64,000 nt of DNA from Alloactinosynnema sp. L-07. GTDB taxonomy: Bacteria > Actinomycetota > Actinomycetes > Mycobacteriales > Pseudonocardiaceae. The notes under the pieces were generated by a model. That model was given only the letters and a program-made list of their open reading frames with translations. It had not been told where the DNA came from and ran no database searches. Positions 16,713-24,310 of the stretch are shown here, piece by piece; positions within the stretch are counted from its first letter, which is position 1, and each line of letters begins with the position of its first letter. The position numbers were made by a program, and so were the translations under genes. Location of the stretch: the NCBI RefSeq assembly GCF_900070365.1, contig NZ_LN850107.1:6820001-6884000 (forward strand), in the 5' to 3' direction.

Positions 16713-17555
16713 TCAGTGGCGACGGTCGCGGAGGGCGGTGATCACCTCGTCGTCCCAGCGGTGGGTCCGGATGAGCCGGTAGCGCTCGGCGATCACCCAC
16801 AGGTATGCCTCGGCCTCGGTCTGGGTGTCGATCATCCCGGCCTGCCGGAGCATCGTGGTCACGGGCACGAACTCCTCGGCGTACCACCGCGCGGCGACGG
16901 TTTGCCGGTCGAGGAACGCCCGCTCGTCCTGCATGAGCCGGAAGCCCCACGCCTCCACCGCCTCCGACAGTTCCGCGTAGTCCCACGGCGCGGTCAGGTT
17001 GATCGCCGCCCGCGCCTCGCCCCGTAGGGGAACGCGGTCGAGGAAGATCCGCCGGTAGTCCTTGACGATCAGGTCACCCCGATACCGGATCCCGGCCGCC
17101 GACACCCGAGTGACGATCTCGGTGACGTACGCGTCGATCGTCTTCAAGTCCAGCGCGTGCGCCACCGAGACCCGATGGTGCCCGTCCGAGACGAAATGGA
17201 GGTCCCCCACGCGATAGACCTCGATAGGCGGAATCGCCTCCCCCCGACGCTGCGCGAGAGCCAGCCGTTCCCAGCGCTCGCGGGCCCGCCCTGAGGTAGG
17301 CCGGAAGCGGCGGTCGAAGTCCCGGGTCCGATCCACGCTCCCGACGATCGAGTCGAGCGGGATCACCCGCAGCCCGAGCCGCTTCTCCCCGGTACGCCCC
17401 AACGCGCCCACGACCTCGTCGAACGGCAACATGATGTTGACGTCATCCGGCTCCCGACGCAGCCACGCCCCAAGCCGGGAGAGCACCTGGCGCCTGCGCA
17501 TCCGCAGGAAGTCGTTCTCCGCGTCGGCATGGGGAAACCCGGTATCACGCGCCAC
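16713..17555 (-). CDS. ParB/Srx-fold nuclease-like protein
   Basis: About 280 residues. After an Arg-rich N-terminus comes a ParB N-terminal/sulfiredoxin-like domain: LRVIPLDSIVGSVDR, then PPIEVYRVGDLHFVSDGHHRVSVAHAL, in which D-G-H-H-R matches the nucleotide-binding box. The C-terminal 100 residues are helical. Not a chromosome-segregation ParB: there is no HTH and no ParA beside it. GTG at 17555 was chosen because GGAGG lies 5-9 bases upstream; the frame stays open far upstream only because the region is GC-rich. Confidence 0.75.
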   Translation of the reverse strand: MARDTGFPHADAENDFLRMRRRQVLSRLGAWLRREPDDVNIMLPFDEVVGALGRTGEKRLGLRVIPLDSIVGSVDRTRDFDRRFRPTSGRARERWERLALAQRRGEAIPPIEVYRVGDLHFVSDGHHRVSVAHALDLKTIDAYVTEIVTRVSAAGIRYRGDLIVKDYRRIFLDRVPLRGEARAAINLTAPWDYAELSEAVEAWGFRLMQDERAFLDRQTVAARWYAEEFVPVTTMLRQAGMIDTQTEAEAYLWVIAERYRLIRTHRWDDEVITALRDRRH

Positions 17556-17716
17556 GGCTACCTCCACTCGGTGATGATCGTCGGTACGGCCACCCACACC
17601 GAACGGACCGCGACGCCCATGGGTTTCGATGATGGGACTCGCTGGCCGGCTACTGCCGCGGCTGTTCGGCTGCCGGGGTTCGATCACGAGTGTCTCGTCC
17701 GAACGCGCGGGTGCGT

Positions 17717-18175
17717 TCATGGCTTGTCGGTGGGGGCGGGGATGTCGAGGATCCGGTAGCCGACCGTGTTGATCACTCGTGTATCGCCCACCACCCGGTC
17801 CGGAACGGGTTCCCCGTGCGGATGGATGTGGCCGTGCGGCATCACGGTCGGCCGCAGCTCGCGCAAAAGTCGTGTGCAGGCAGGCGAAGCCTCGGTGCGG
17901 CGGGTCCTCCCGGTCGCCGAGGTGGCGCGGCGGGCCATCTGGCGTTCGGCCCACTGGTTGGGGCCGCCGTTGTAGTGGATCGAGCCGCCCAGGCCCGCTA
18001 TGCGCAGGCCGTCGACGTCGGCGACGCGGCAGTCGACGTTCACCGCGCCGGTTGGCCCAGGCCAGTCGGTGGGGACGCCGGCGGTTGTCCACAGGCCGCG
18101 GGAGGAGGTGTAGCCCGAGAGGTCGACATCGTGGTTGCCTGGTACGAACACGCACGGACGGTCGAGCGCACCTTC
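17717..18175 (-). pseudogene. Broken metallophosphoesterase gene
   Basis: The minus strand encodes VFVPGNHDVDLSG (metallophosphoesterase GNHD motif), then WTTAGVPTDWPG, LRIAGLGGSIHYNGGPNQWAE and, at the end, LRPTVMPHGHIHPHGEPVPD with the GHxH motif. The N-terminal DxH part is missing. Between QWAERQMARR and LLRELRP the sense frame is lost: a matching GDREDPPHRGFACLHT segment lies in another frame. At least two frameshifts plus a deletion make it non-functional. Outside the remnant, the 17556-18364 gap holds nothing recognisable except the leader of the next gene. Confidence 0.7.
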
Positions 18176-18364
18176 GGCATCGCCCGAGCGTACGTCCGTT
18201 CAGGTATCGATGTGATGGTGGGAAACGAGATGTGGCGGGGGGAGGGAACTGTTGTACCGCGCCGTGCGTCGGAACGGCTAACGTGATCGTCGGATGCGAT
18301 CGTCTTCGGGCGGTCACAGTCACGAGCGGTGGAGAACGCCTTGCCACCGAGGGGAGTTCGTGCG

Positions 18365-19489
18365 ATGGACAGTGGGCAGCAGGCGGGAGACCGGTACGTC
18401 ACGGGTGGCGTGAACTGGGACTCCTACTCGCTGGAGGCGCTCGTGGCGATGGTCGCCGAGAACGCGAGTGCCCCCCAGCTGGAACGGCTGGCCGACGACT
18501 GGCGGGCCGCCGGGTCCGAGGTCACCGACGCGTCGAGTGTGCTGGCGGGCGCGCTTGAGGACCTGATGCATTACTGGTCCGGTGCCGCGGCCGAACAGGC
18601 GCGGCAGGACGTCGCGCTCAACGCGCGCTGGGTGGGCGACTTGGGGGAGACCGCCCGCCAGATCGGCGATCCGGTGCAGGAGGCCGCGGGCGCGCTCAAG
18701 GCCGCGCAGGACGCCATGCCCCAGATTCCACCGCCGCTGCCGGTCGACCGGGCCCTGGCCGTCGACAACGCCGAGCGGGGTCTCGCGGCGGGTGGTCCCC
18801 TCGCCGCCGCCATCAACGGCACGGCCGCGGGCGCCGACAGCGCCTTCGCCGCCGAACAGGAACAGACCAAACTCAAAGCCGTCGCCGTCGAGGCCATGAA
18901 GCGCTTCGAGGGCGCCGCCCTCGGCATCGACGCCGCGACACCCCGCTTCGAGGGCCCCGACACCCAGCTCCCCCCGCCGACCACCACCCCACCGGTCACC
19001 CGGCCGCCCACCTGGAACGACGTCTCCTACGTCACCGACGTAGTACTCCGCTGGACCTCCCTGACCGGCGGCGAGCCCACCACCAGCGCCCAGGGCTACG
19101 ACAGCCCCACCGACTCCCGCGGCACGGGCGGCGCCGGATCGGGTGGCGGTTTCGCAGGCGGCGGCTTCGGCGGCGGAGGTGGCGGTCTCAGCGGAGGCAG
19201 CGCGGGCGCGGCCTCCGGCCGACCGCTGCAACCCGGCATGGCCACCGGCCTCACGGAGGCCCTCAGCTCGGGCGCCAAACCCGCGGGCGTGCCCGGCGCG
19301 GGCGCGGGCGCGGCCGCCGCCTCGGCGGGCCACGGGGGCATGGGCATGGGCGGCATGCCGATGGGAGGCATGGGCGCGGGCGGTGCGGGCGCGGGCGACC
19401 AGGGCGAACACCGCAGGCGCTACCCGTTCGACGCCGAAGACCCGTTCGCGTTGGACCAGAAGGCATCGCCGCCCGTGATCGGGCTGTAA
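18365..19489 (+). CDS. PPE-like type VII secretion substrate, cassette copy A
   Basis: 374 residues. The N-terminal helical domain (about 11-115) carries GGVNWDSYSLEAL, a W71-S-G73 turn (WxG) and a second helix pair ending near AAQDAMP. A linker and a Gly/Ala/Met-rich low-complexity region (about 255-345) precede a charged C-terminal tail EHRRRYPFDAEDPFA ending PPVIGL. Copy B (21676-22947) shares the N-terminal domain, the KRFEGAALGID motif and the tail. No membrane segment. ATG at 18365 has GGGGAG upstream. Probably exported with the next protein by an ESX-type system encoded elsewhere. Confidence 0.78.
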   Translation: MDSGQQAGDRYVTGGVNWDSYSLEALVAMVAENASAPQLERLADDWRAAGSEVTDASSVLAGALEDLMHYWSGAAAEQARQDVALNARWVGDLGETARQIGDPVQEAAGALKAAQDAMPQIPPPLPVDRALAVDNAERGLAAGGPLAAAINGTAAGADSAFAAEQEQTKLKAVAVEAMKRFEGAALGIDAATPRFEGPDTQLPPPTTTPPVTRPPTWNDVSYVTDVVLRWTSLTGGEPTTSAQGYDSPTDSRGTGGAGSGGGFAGGGFGGGGGGLSGGSAGAASGRPLQPGMATGLTEALSSGAKPAGVPGAGAGAAAASAGHGGMGMGGMPMGGMGAGGAGAGDQGEHRRRYPFDAEDPFALDQKASPPVIGL

Positions 19490-19504
19490 GGGGAGCACAA
19501 GAGC

Positions 19505-20794
19505 ATGCGAGAAGAGTTCCTGCGCGAGTCCCTGATCGAGGAGCGACTCCGCGAAGCCGAGCCACACGCCTCAGAGTTCGACACACCGCCGCCGATGCCC
19601 ACCCCGCAGCCCCCACCCCCACCATTGCCGACGCCGGTTCCGCCCACCCCCACCCCAGAACCATTCCCAGCGCCAGCGCCGGCACCGGCACCGATGCCGG
19701 TCCCGCCCGTCCCGGCACCACCGGCGCCTGCCCCGGCTCCGGTCACACCCGCCCCCGCCCCCGCCCCCGCCCCCGCCCCCGCACCGGTTCCGCCGCCTGC
19801 CCCGCCCGCACCCGCGCCAGTCCCGGCGCCGGATCCGTCGAACCAGGTCCCCAAGGACCTTCCGTACCCGCCCAGCAAAGGCACGTTGCCGCCCGACACC
19901 CCGGGACACCCCGAACCAGGCACCGGTGGCCCTGGCTCAGGTGGCCCTGGCTCCGGCGGCCCGGGAACCGGTGGTCCCGGCCCGGGTGGGCCTGGTTCTG
20001 GCGGGCCGGGAACTGGTGGTCCCGGTGCCGGTGATCCGGGGGCCGGTGGGCCTGGGACTGGTGGCCCTGGGACTGGTGGTCCCGGTGCTGGTGGGCCTGG
20101 AGTTGGTGGGCCTGGTTCTGGCGGGCCGGGAACTGGTGGTCCCGGTGCCGGTGATCCGGGGGCCGGTGGGCCTGGGACTGGTGGCCCTGGGACTGGTGGG
20201 CCAGGAGCCGGTGGGCCTGGCGCTGGTGGTCCGGGTGGGCCCGAGGCGGGCGGTCCCGGCACTGGTGGTCCTGGGGCAGGTGGCCCTGGATCCGGTGGGC
20301 CTGGCGCTGGTGGTCCTGGTGCTGGTGGTCCCGGTGCTGGTGGAGGGTCGACAGAGCCCACCGCGGGCGGGCCTGGCCCGGGTGCGGGCGACCCAGCCGG
20401 TCCCGGCGCGGGTGGGGGAGCCGACGGGCCCACGAACGGCGGTCCCGCTCAGTCGCCCGGCTTCTGGGACGTCGACCCAGACAAGGTCAACGGCTTCGCC
20501 CTCGCCGTCACCTCCGCCAGGTTCGGGCTCGCGGCCGTGCAGACGCGGGTCGAGCGGATGCAGGGCGACGACTACACCCCCAAACTCGGCACCAGCCCCG
20601 TCGGGCAGCAGCTGGCCAAGAAGTTCGACGACCGCCTCAACGGGGACGAAGGGCTGCGTGGGCTGCTGGCCGAGGCGATGCGGCGGATGGACCAGTTCAT
20701 CGAGAGTGCCGAGAAGGTCCGCGACTCGTACCGCGAGAGCGAGGACCTGGCTCAGGACTCGATCAAGCGTGCCGACCGGCCGCAGGGTGGCTGA
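19505..20794 (+). CDS. WXG/EspC-like type VII secretion partner with Pro-rich and Gly-Pro-Gly repeat insertion, copy A
   Basis: 429 residues. A charged N-terminal helix (1-25) is followed by a Pro-rich stretch (about 28-115), a collagen-like run of G-x-G-G-P motifs (about 139-281), and a C-terminal helical domain (about 316-429) homologous to the 119-residue copy B protein: FWDVDPDKV, LGTSPVGQQLAKKF and Y409-RES-E413, a YxxxE type VII export motif. The insertion is absent from copy B. It lies 15 bases after the PPE-like gene and 1 base before the EspG-like gene. Repeats suggest an extended surface or wall-spanning linker (inference). Confidence 0.75.
   Translation: MREEFLRESLIEERLREAEPHASEFDTPPPMPTPQPPPPPLPTPVPPTPTPEPFPAPAPAPAPMPVPPVPAPPAPAPAPVTPAPAPAPAPAPAPVPPPAPPAPAPVPAPDPSNQVPKDLPYPPSKGTLPPDTPGHPEPGTGGPGSGGPGSGGPGTGGPGPGGPGSGGPGTGGPGAGDPGAGGPGTGGPGTGGPGAGGPGVGGPGSGGPGTGGPGAGDPGAGGPGTGGPGTGGPGAGGPGAGGPGGPEAGGPGTGGPGAGGPGSGGPGAGGPGAGGPGAGGGSTEPTAGGPGPGAGDPAGPGAGGGADGPTNGGPAQSPGFWDVDPDKVNGFALAVTSARFGLAAVQTRVERMQGDDYTPKLGTSPVGQQLAKKFDDRLNGDEGLRGLLAEAMRRMDQFIESAEKVRDSYRESEDLAQDSIKRADRPQGG
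19986..20199 (+). repeat. 120-bp tandem duplication within Gly-Pro-Gly codon repeats
   Basis: Bases 19986-20079 are identical to 20106-20199 (94 bp, period 120 bp, 40 codons). The duplication is in frame and lies inside a larger field of 12-15-bp units encoding GGPGxGGPG (about 19919-20350), which points to recent slippage or unequal crossover. Confidence 0.85.
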
Positions 20795-20795
20795 C

Positions 20796-21596
20796 GTGGT
20801 CGATCTTCGCACTGAGGCGGGCGGGTGGCTGCATCCCGCCGAGATCGATCTCCTGTGCACCTTCGGCGAGGTGGCCCCGCCCTATCCGCTCCGGGTGCGT
20901 TCGCTGGGCGCGTCGATGGAGGATCAGCGCGACGTCTTCCGGACCGCGCGGTCGCGGTTGGCCGAGCGTGGGCTGGCCGATCACCGGGGGCCGCGGGGGG
21001 TGGCCGCCGACTTCGTGCATCTGTTGCGCGAAGGGGCAGGCGCGCTCGACATGTTGGTCGCGCGGAAAGGATCAGCCGCCCGCGTGTTGGTCCTGGCCCG
21101 TCGCGAGGAAGCGCTTCTGGTCAATCAGAACGGGGCCGAGGGGCCGGTTCACCTGCGGGCCCTGTCCTTGCATGACGCCGTCGACCAGTTGCAGCGGCTT
21201 GTTCCCGAGCACGAGGCCGCGATGGCGGCGCCGTTCAGTGTGCCCAGGCGGGCGGTCGAGCAGGTGCACCGCGAGATTCTCGGCGCTCGCGACCGGCTCA
21301 GTGCCGACGACCTCGACCGGATCATGCAGCGCAACGGGCTCGACGAGCAGACCGCGCGGAAGATGGCAACGCATCTGCAGCCCGTGTTGGGCAATGGGCA
21401 GGCGGGCGTCGCGGTGCGGCGGGGGTATGCCGACGAGTGGACCCGGTCCGGGGAGGAACTGCGCTGGCTCGACACCACTCGCGGGCGGTTTCGGCTGGCG
21501 GGCGGGACGCTGACCGACTGGATGAGCGTCAACCCGTTCACCCGGGATGAACTGCGGTCGGAACTGCGGACGCTGGCGGGGGAACTTTGGTACTGA
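20796..21596 (+). CDS. EspG-like ESX secretion-associated chaperone, copy A
   Basis: 266 residues. It matches the EspG family pattern: LHPAEIDLLCTFGEV at the start, LAERGLADHRGP, VARKGSAARVLVLARREEALLV, then W-R-S-G-E-E type ending and a final DTTRGRFRLAGG...DWMSVNPF. EspG proteins bind the tip of PPE substrates and keep PE-PPE dimers soluble for export. GTG at 20796 was chosen because AGGGTGG lies 5 bases upstream and copy B starts at the equivalent codon; GTG at 20787 is possible. Related to copy B along its whole length. Confidence 0.82.
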   Translation: MVDLRTEAGGWLHPAEIDLLCTFGEVAPPYPLRVRSLGASMEDQRDVFRTARSRLAERGLADHRGPRGVAADFVHLLREGAGALDMLVARKGSAARVLVLARREEALLVNQNGAEGPVHLRALSLHDAVDQLQRLVPEHEAAMAAPFSVPRRAVEQVHREILGARDRLSADDLDRIMQRNGLDEQTARKMATHLQPVLGNGQAGVAVRRGYADEWTRSGEELRWLDTTRGRFRLAGGTLTDWMSVNPFTRDELRSELRTLAGELWY

Positions 21597-21675
21597 TCGT
21601 CCACGCGGTTCGTGGAGAAGCGGCGAGTGCTTCCGCTACCGTGACGGTCGGAAGCGATGATCCGAAGGGGTGGGG

Positions 21676-22947
21676 ATGATCGACCTCGAACAACTGGTGC
21701 GCCGGGTCACGGAGCAGGCCGAGCAGGCCGCCGCCGCGCGCGACGCGGCCGCCCAGGAGCGCAGGCGCAGGCGGGAGGTCGACGACTCCTACGTCAACGG
21801 CGGCGTCAACTGGAACGGCTACAGCCTCGAATCGCTGCAGCGGATGGTCGGCGACCAGGCCAACCCCAACCAGCTCGACATGCTCGCCGACGAGTGGGCC
21901 AAGCACGGCGAGCGGATCGAGCGGGCCGCGCGCGACCTGTCGCGCTCGCTGAACCGGCTGATGAACTTCTGGACCGGCGCCGCTTCCGAGGGCGCTGCGC
22001 GGACCGTGGTCTCCAACGCCGCGTGGGTCGCGGAGATGGCGGGCACCGCCAAGCAGATGGCCGACCCCATCCAGGACGCGGGCGGCGCGCTGCGTTCGGC
22101 GCAGGACACGATGCCGGGCAAGCCGAGCAGCGCGTGGTACGCCTCGGCGGGCGGCGGCGCGGCGGCTGGCTTCGCCATCGGCGGCCCGGTGGGCGCCGCG
22201 TTCGGCGCCGCGCTGGGCGGCATCGCCAGCGCGTTCGGCTTCGGCAGCAACAAGAAGAAGCTCAAGCGCAAGGCCGTGCAGACCATGCAGCGCTTCGAGG
22301 CCGCGGCCCTGGGCATCGACGGCAGCACCCCGCGCTTCGGCGGACCGGCGAACGGGGTCAACCCCGGCACCGGCCCCAACCACGGCAGGCCGCCGAGCAC
22401 CGGCGTCCCCGGCCCCGGCGTGCACGTTCCCGGCGGACCGGGCCACCCCGGCTGGACCGGCGGCCCGCCGCCCACCAACGGCGGCGGCGTCAACGTCGGC
22501 ACCACGCCCTCGTTCGCCCCGAGCTTCAACACCGGCTGGGAGGGCCGCTGGCAGGGCCTCACCGGCTTCGGCGCGGGCTCCGGCCAAGGTGCTCCCGGCG
22601 CGGGTGGCCTGGGCGGGCTCGGCACGGGCGCGTTCGGTGGCCTCGGCACCGGCGGACTCGGCGCGGGGCGGGCCGGACTCGGCGCTGGAGCCGGTGCGGG
22701 AGCCCGCGGCGGCGCGGCGGGCTCGGGCGCTGGTCGCGGCGGCGGGAGCCGAGGCGGCGCGGGTCGGTTCGGCCGGGCCAACGGATTCGGCGACGCCCAC
22801 GGACGCGGCGCGGGCGGCTACGGCACGGGCGCTGGCGCGGGCAAGCGCGGCGAGGACGACGGCGAACACCACCGCCGCGTGCCGATCGAGGAAGACCCGT
22901 TCGCCATCACCGACCTGAAGTCCGCACCGCCGGTCATCGGCCTCTAG
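21676..22947 (+). CDS. PPE-like type VII secretion substrate, cassette copy B
   Basis: 423 residues. A basic, coiled-coil-like N-terminal extension (1-37) precedes the shared domain GGVNWNGYSLESL with W99-T-G101. Unlike copy A it then has a Gly-rich hydrophobic segment (SAGGGAAAGFAIGGPVGAAFG, about 155-185) that could insert in membrane. A Pro/Gly region, a Gly/Ala-rich repeat (about 295-395) and the tail EHHRRVPIEEDPFA ending PPVIGL follow. ATG at 21676 has AAGGGG upstream. It heads the second cassette, 79 bases after the EspG-like gene of copy A. Confidence 0.78.
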   Translation: MIDLEQLVRRVTEQAEQAAAARDAAAQERRRRREVDDSYVNGGVNWNGYSLESLQRMVGDQANPNQLDMLADEWAKHGERIERAARDLSRSLNRLMNFWTGAASEGAARTVVSNAAWVAEMAGTAKQMADPIQDAGGALRSAQDTMPGKPSSAWYASAGGGAAAGFAIGGPVGAAFGAALGGIASAFGFGSNKKKLKRKAVQTMQRFEAAALGIDGSTPRFGGPANGVNPGTGPNHGRPPSTGVPGPGVHVPGGPGHPGWTGGPPPTNGGGVNVGTTPSFAPSFNTGWEGRWQGLTGFGAGSGQGAPGAGGLGGLGTGAFGGLGTGGLGAGRAGLGAGAGAGARGGAAGSGAGRGGGSRGGAGRFGRANGFGDAHGRGAGGYGTGAGAGKRGEDDGEHHRRVPIEEDPFAITDLKSAPPVIGL

Positions 22948-22957
22948 GGGGAAACAC

Positions 22958-23317
22958 ATGTACGTCGACGAGCCGAACCCCGGCAACTTCACCGGCACCA
23001 GCGGCTGGGAGGTGGACCCGGAGCAGGTGCGCGAGTTCGCCGCCGCCGTCGAGGAGGTCCGCGCCGACCTCGACGCGATCATCGCCGAGGTCGCCGACCT
23101 GTCCTCGCCCGCGTTCCAGCCGATGCTGGGCACCAGCCCGGTCGGCCAGGAGCTGTCGCAGAAGTTCACCGACCGCCTCACCTCCGAGGACGGCCTGCGC
23201 GGGCAGCTCGACGAGGCGCTCAAGCGGATGGAGGAGTTCGTCGCCAGTGCCGAGCGCACCGCGGCCGGCTACCAGGAGAGCGACGACAACGCGGCCCAGC
23301 GCTTCCCCAACGCCTGA
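22958..23317 (+). CDS. WXG/EspC-like type VII secretion partner, copy B
   Basis: 119 residues, all helical. It begins with a short WEVDPEQV segment, runs through LGTSPVGQELSQKFTDRL and ends with Y105-QES-D109, the YxxxD C-terminal export signal of type VII substrates. It equals the last third of the copy A protein without the Pro/Gly insertion, so it probably shows the ancestral form. It probably pairs with the PPE-like protein 10 bases upstream. Its TGA shares one base with the ATG of the EspG-like gene. Confidence 0.8.
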   Translation: MYVDEPNPGNFTGTSGWEVDPEQVREFAAAVEEVRADLDAIIAEVADLSSPAFQPMLGTSPVGQELSQKFTDRLTSEDGLRGQLDEALKRMEEFVASAERTAAGYQESDDNAAQRFPNA

Positions 23318-24135
23318 TGGACACCCGCACCGCGCTGCACCCGGTCGAGGTCGACCTGCTGTGCACCTTCGCCGAGGTCGAGGTTCCGTTCCCGATCGAG
23401 ATCCCGTCGGCGGGCCAGACCGACATCGAGCGCGGCGTGCTGTTCAGCGGTGCGGCCCAACAGCTCCGCGACCGCGGACTCGCCGACGAACGCGGCCCGC
23501 TCGACGTCGCCGAGGAGTTCGTCTACCTGCTGCGCGCCTGCACCGGGGTCATCGATCTGGTGCTGCGCAAGGCGGACAGCACACTCGGGGTGGCTGTGCT
23601 GACCGCCCAGGACGAGGCCCTGCTGGTCATCCAGGACAGCGCCGACCCCAACGGCATGGTGCGGGTCCAGGCCGCCACCCTCGATGATGCCCTCGGCAGG
23701 CTCGACCGCTTGGTGCCGCGCGTTGACGCGACGATGTCGACGCCGTTCAGTTTGCCCAAGCGGGCGCTCGAGAACGCTTTCGACGCAATGCTTTCCCGCA
23801 TGCCCGAGAACGGCGCCGAGCCGAACCCGTTGTCACAGAACGAGATCGACGAGCTGCTGCGCTCCCACGGCATCGACGACCGGGCCGCCCGCCGCATGAT
23901 CTCGTACCTGCAGCCGGTGGAGGGCAGCGGCCAGATCGGCACCGCCCGGCGGGATGACACCGAGGACCAGTGGCACCGCGTCGGCGACGAGATCCGCTGG
24001 ATCGACACCCCGCGCGGCCGGTTCCGCTTGGCGGGCGGCACGGGCGAGGACGCGGACTGGATGAGCGTCAACCCCTTGGGGTCGGAGGAACTCCGCTCAG
24101 CCGTGCGCGTCCTCGCGGGCCACGTCCGGCGCTGA
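23317..24135 (+). CDS. EspG-like ESX secretion-associated chaperone, copy B
   Basis: 272 residues of the EspG family: LHPVEVDLLCTFAEVEVPFPI, LRDRGLADERGPLD, VLTAQDEALLVIQDS, PFSLPKRALENAF and a terminal DTPRGRFRLAGG...DWMSVNP. The same landmarks occur in copy A. It likely binds the cognate PPE-like protein in the cytoplasm. TGATG overlap with the upstream gene shows coupled translation. No EccB/C/D/E or mycosin gene is present in the window, so the secretion core must be elsewhere. Confidence 0.84.
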   Translation: MDTRTALHPVEVDLLCTFAEVEVPFPIEIPSAGQTDIERGVLFSGAAQQLRDRGLADERGPLDVAEEFVYLLRACTGVIDLVLRKADSTLGVAVLTAQDEALLVIQDSADPNGMVRVQAATLDDALGRLDRLVPRVDATMSTPFSLPKRALENAFDAMLSRMPENGAEPNPLSQNEIDELLRSHGIDDRAARRMISYLQPVEGSGQIGTARRDDTEDQWHRVGDEIRWIDTPRGRFRLAGGTGEDADWMSVNPLGSEELRSAVRVLAGHVRR

Positions 24136-24138
24136 CCG

Positions 24139-24237
24139 TCAGGTGGGGGTCTCCGCTATAAGCACGGTCACCACCGCGATCCAGGTGAGAACCGTTGCGA
24201 GGAGCCAGAACTTGAGATTGGTCAACAGCCGGGTCAT
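24139..24237 (-). CDS. 32-residue single-span membrane peptide downstream of corA
   Basis: A short minus-strand frame starts ATG at 24237 after GGGAGGTT with good spacing and ends TGA at 24139-24141. The peptide begins MTRLLTNLKFWLLATV and continues as one hydrophobic helix ending in AETPT. It lies 73 bases after the corA stop on the same strand. Hydrophobicity, a strong SD and the operon-like position support a real gene. Function unknown; it could be a small partner of CorA (inference only). Confidence 0.5.
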   Translation of the reverse strand: MTRLLTNLKFWLLATVLTWIAVVTVLIAETPT

Positions 24238-24310
24238 GGGGGAACCTCCCTTGCGGGGCACGAACGGGGGGACCTGTGTTCTTCGCTGGACGCCGGGGAA
24301 AGGCCTCCAG

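Noticed and set aside
16713..18347. One 544-codon minus-strand gene
   Set aside because: Only the part up to 17555 is protein-like. Upstream codons are Arg/Pro-rich and cross the metallophosphoesterase remnant in the wrong frame.
19919..20350. CRISPR-like array
   Set aside because: Units are 12-15 bp, in frame and without spacers; they encode a Gly-Pro-Gly protein repeat.
19420..20433. Long Pro/Gly minus-strand frame opposite the Gly-Pro-Gly repeat
   Set aside because: It is the complement of repetitive codons with no SD and overlaps two well-supported plus-strand genes.
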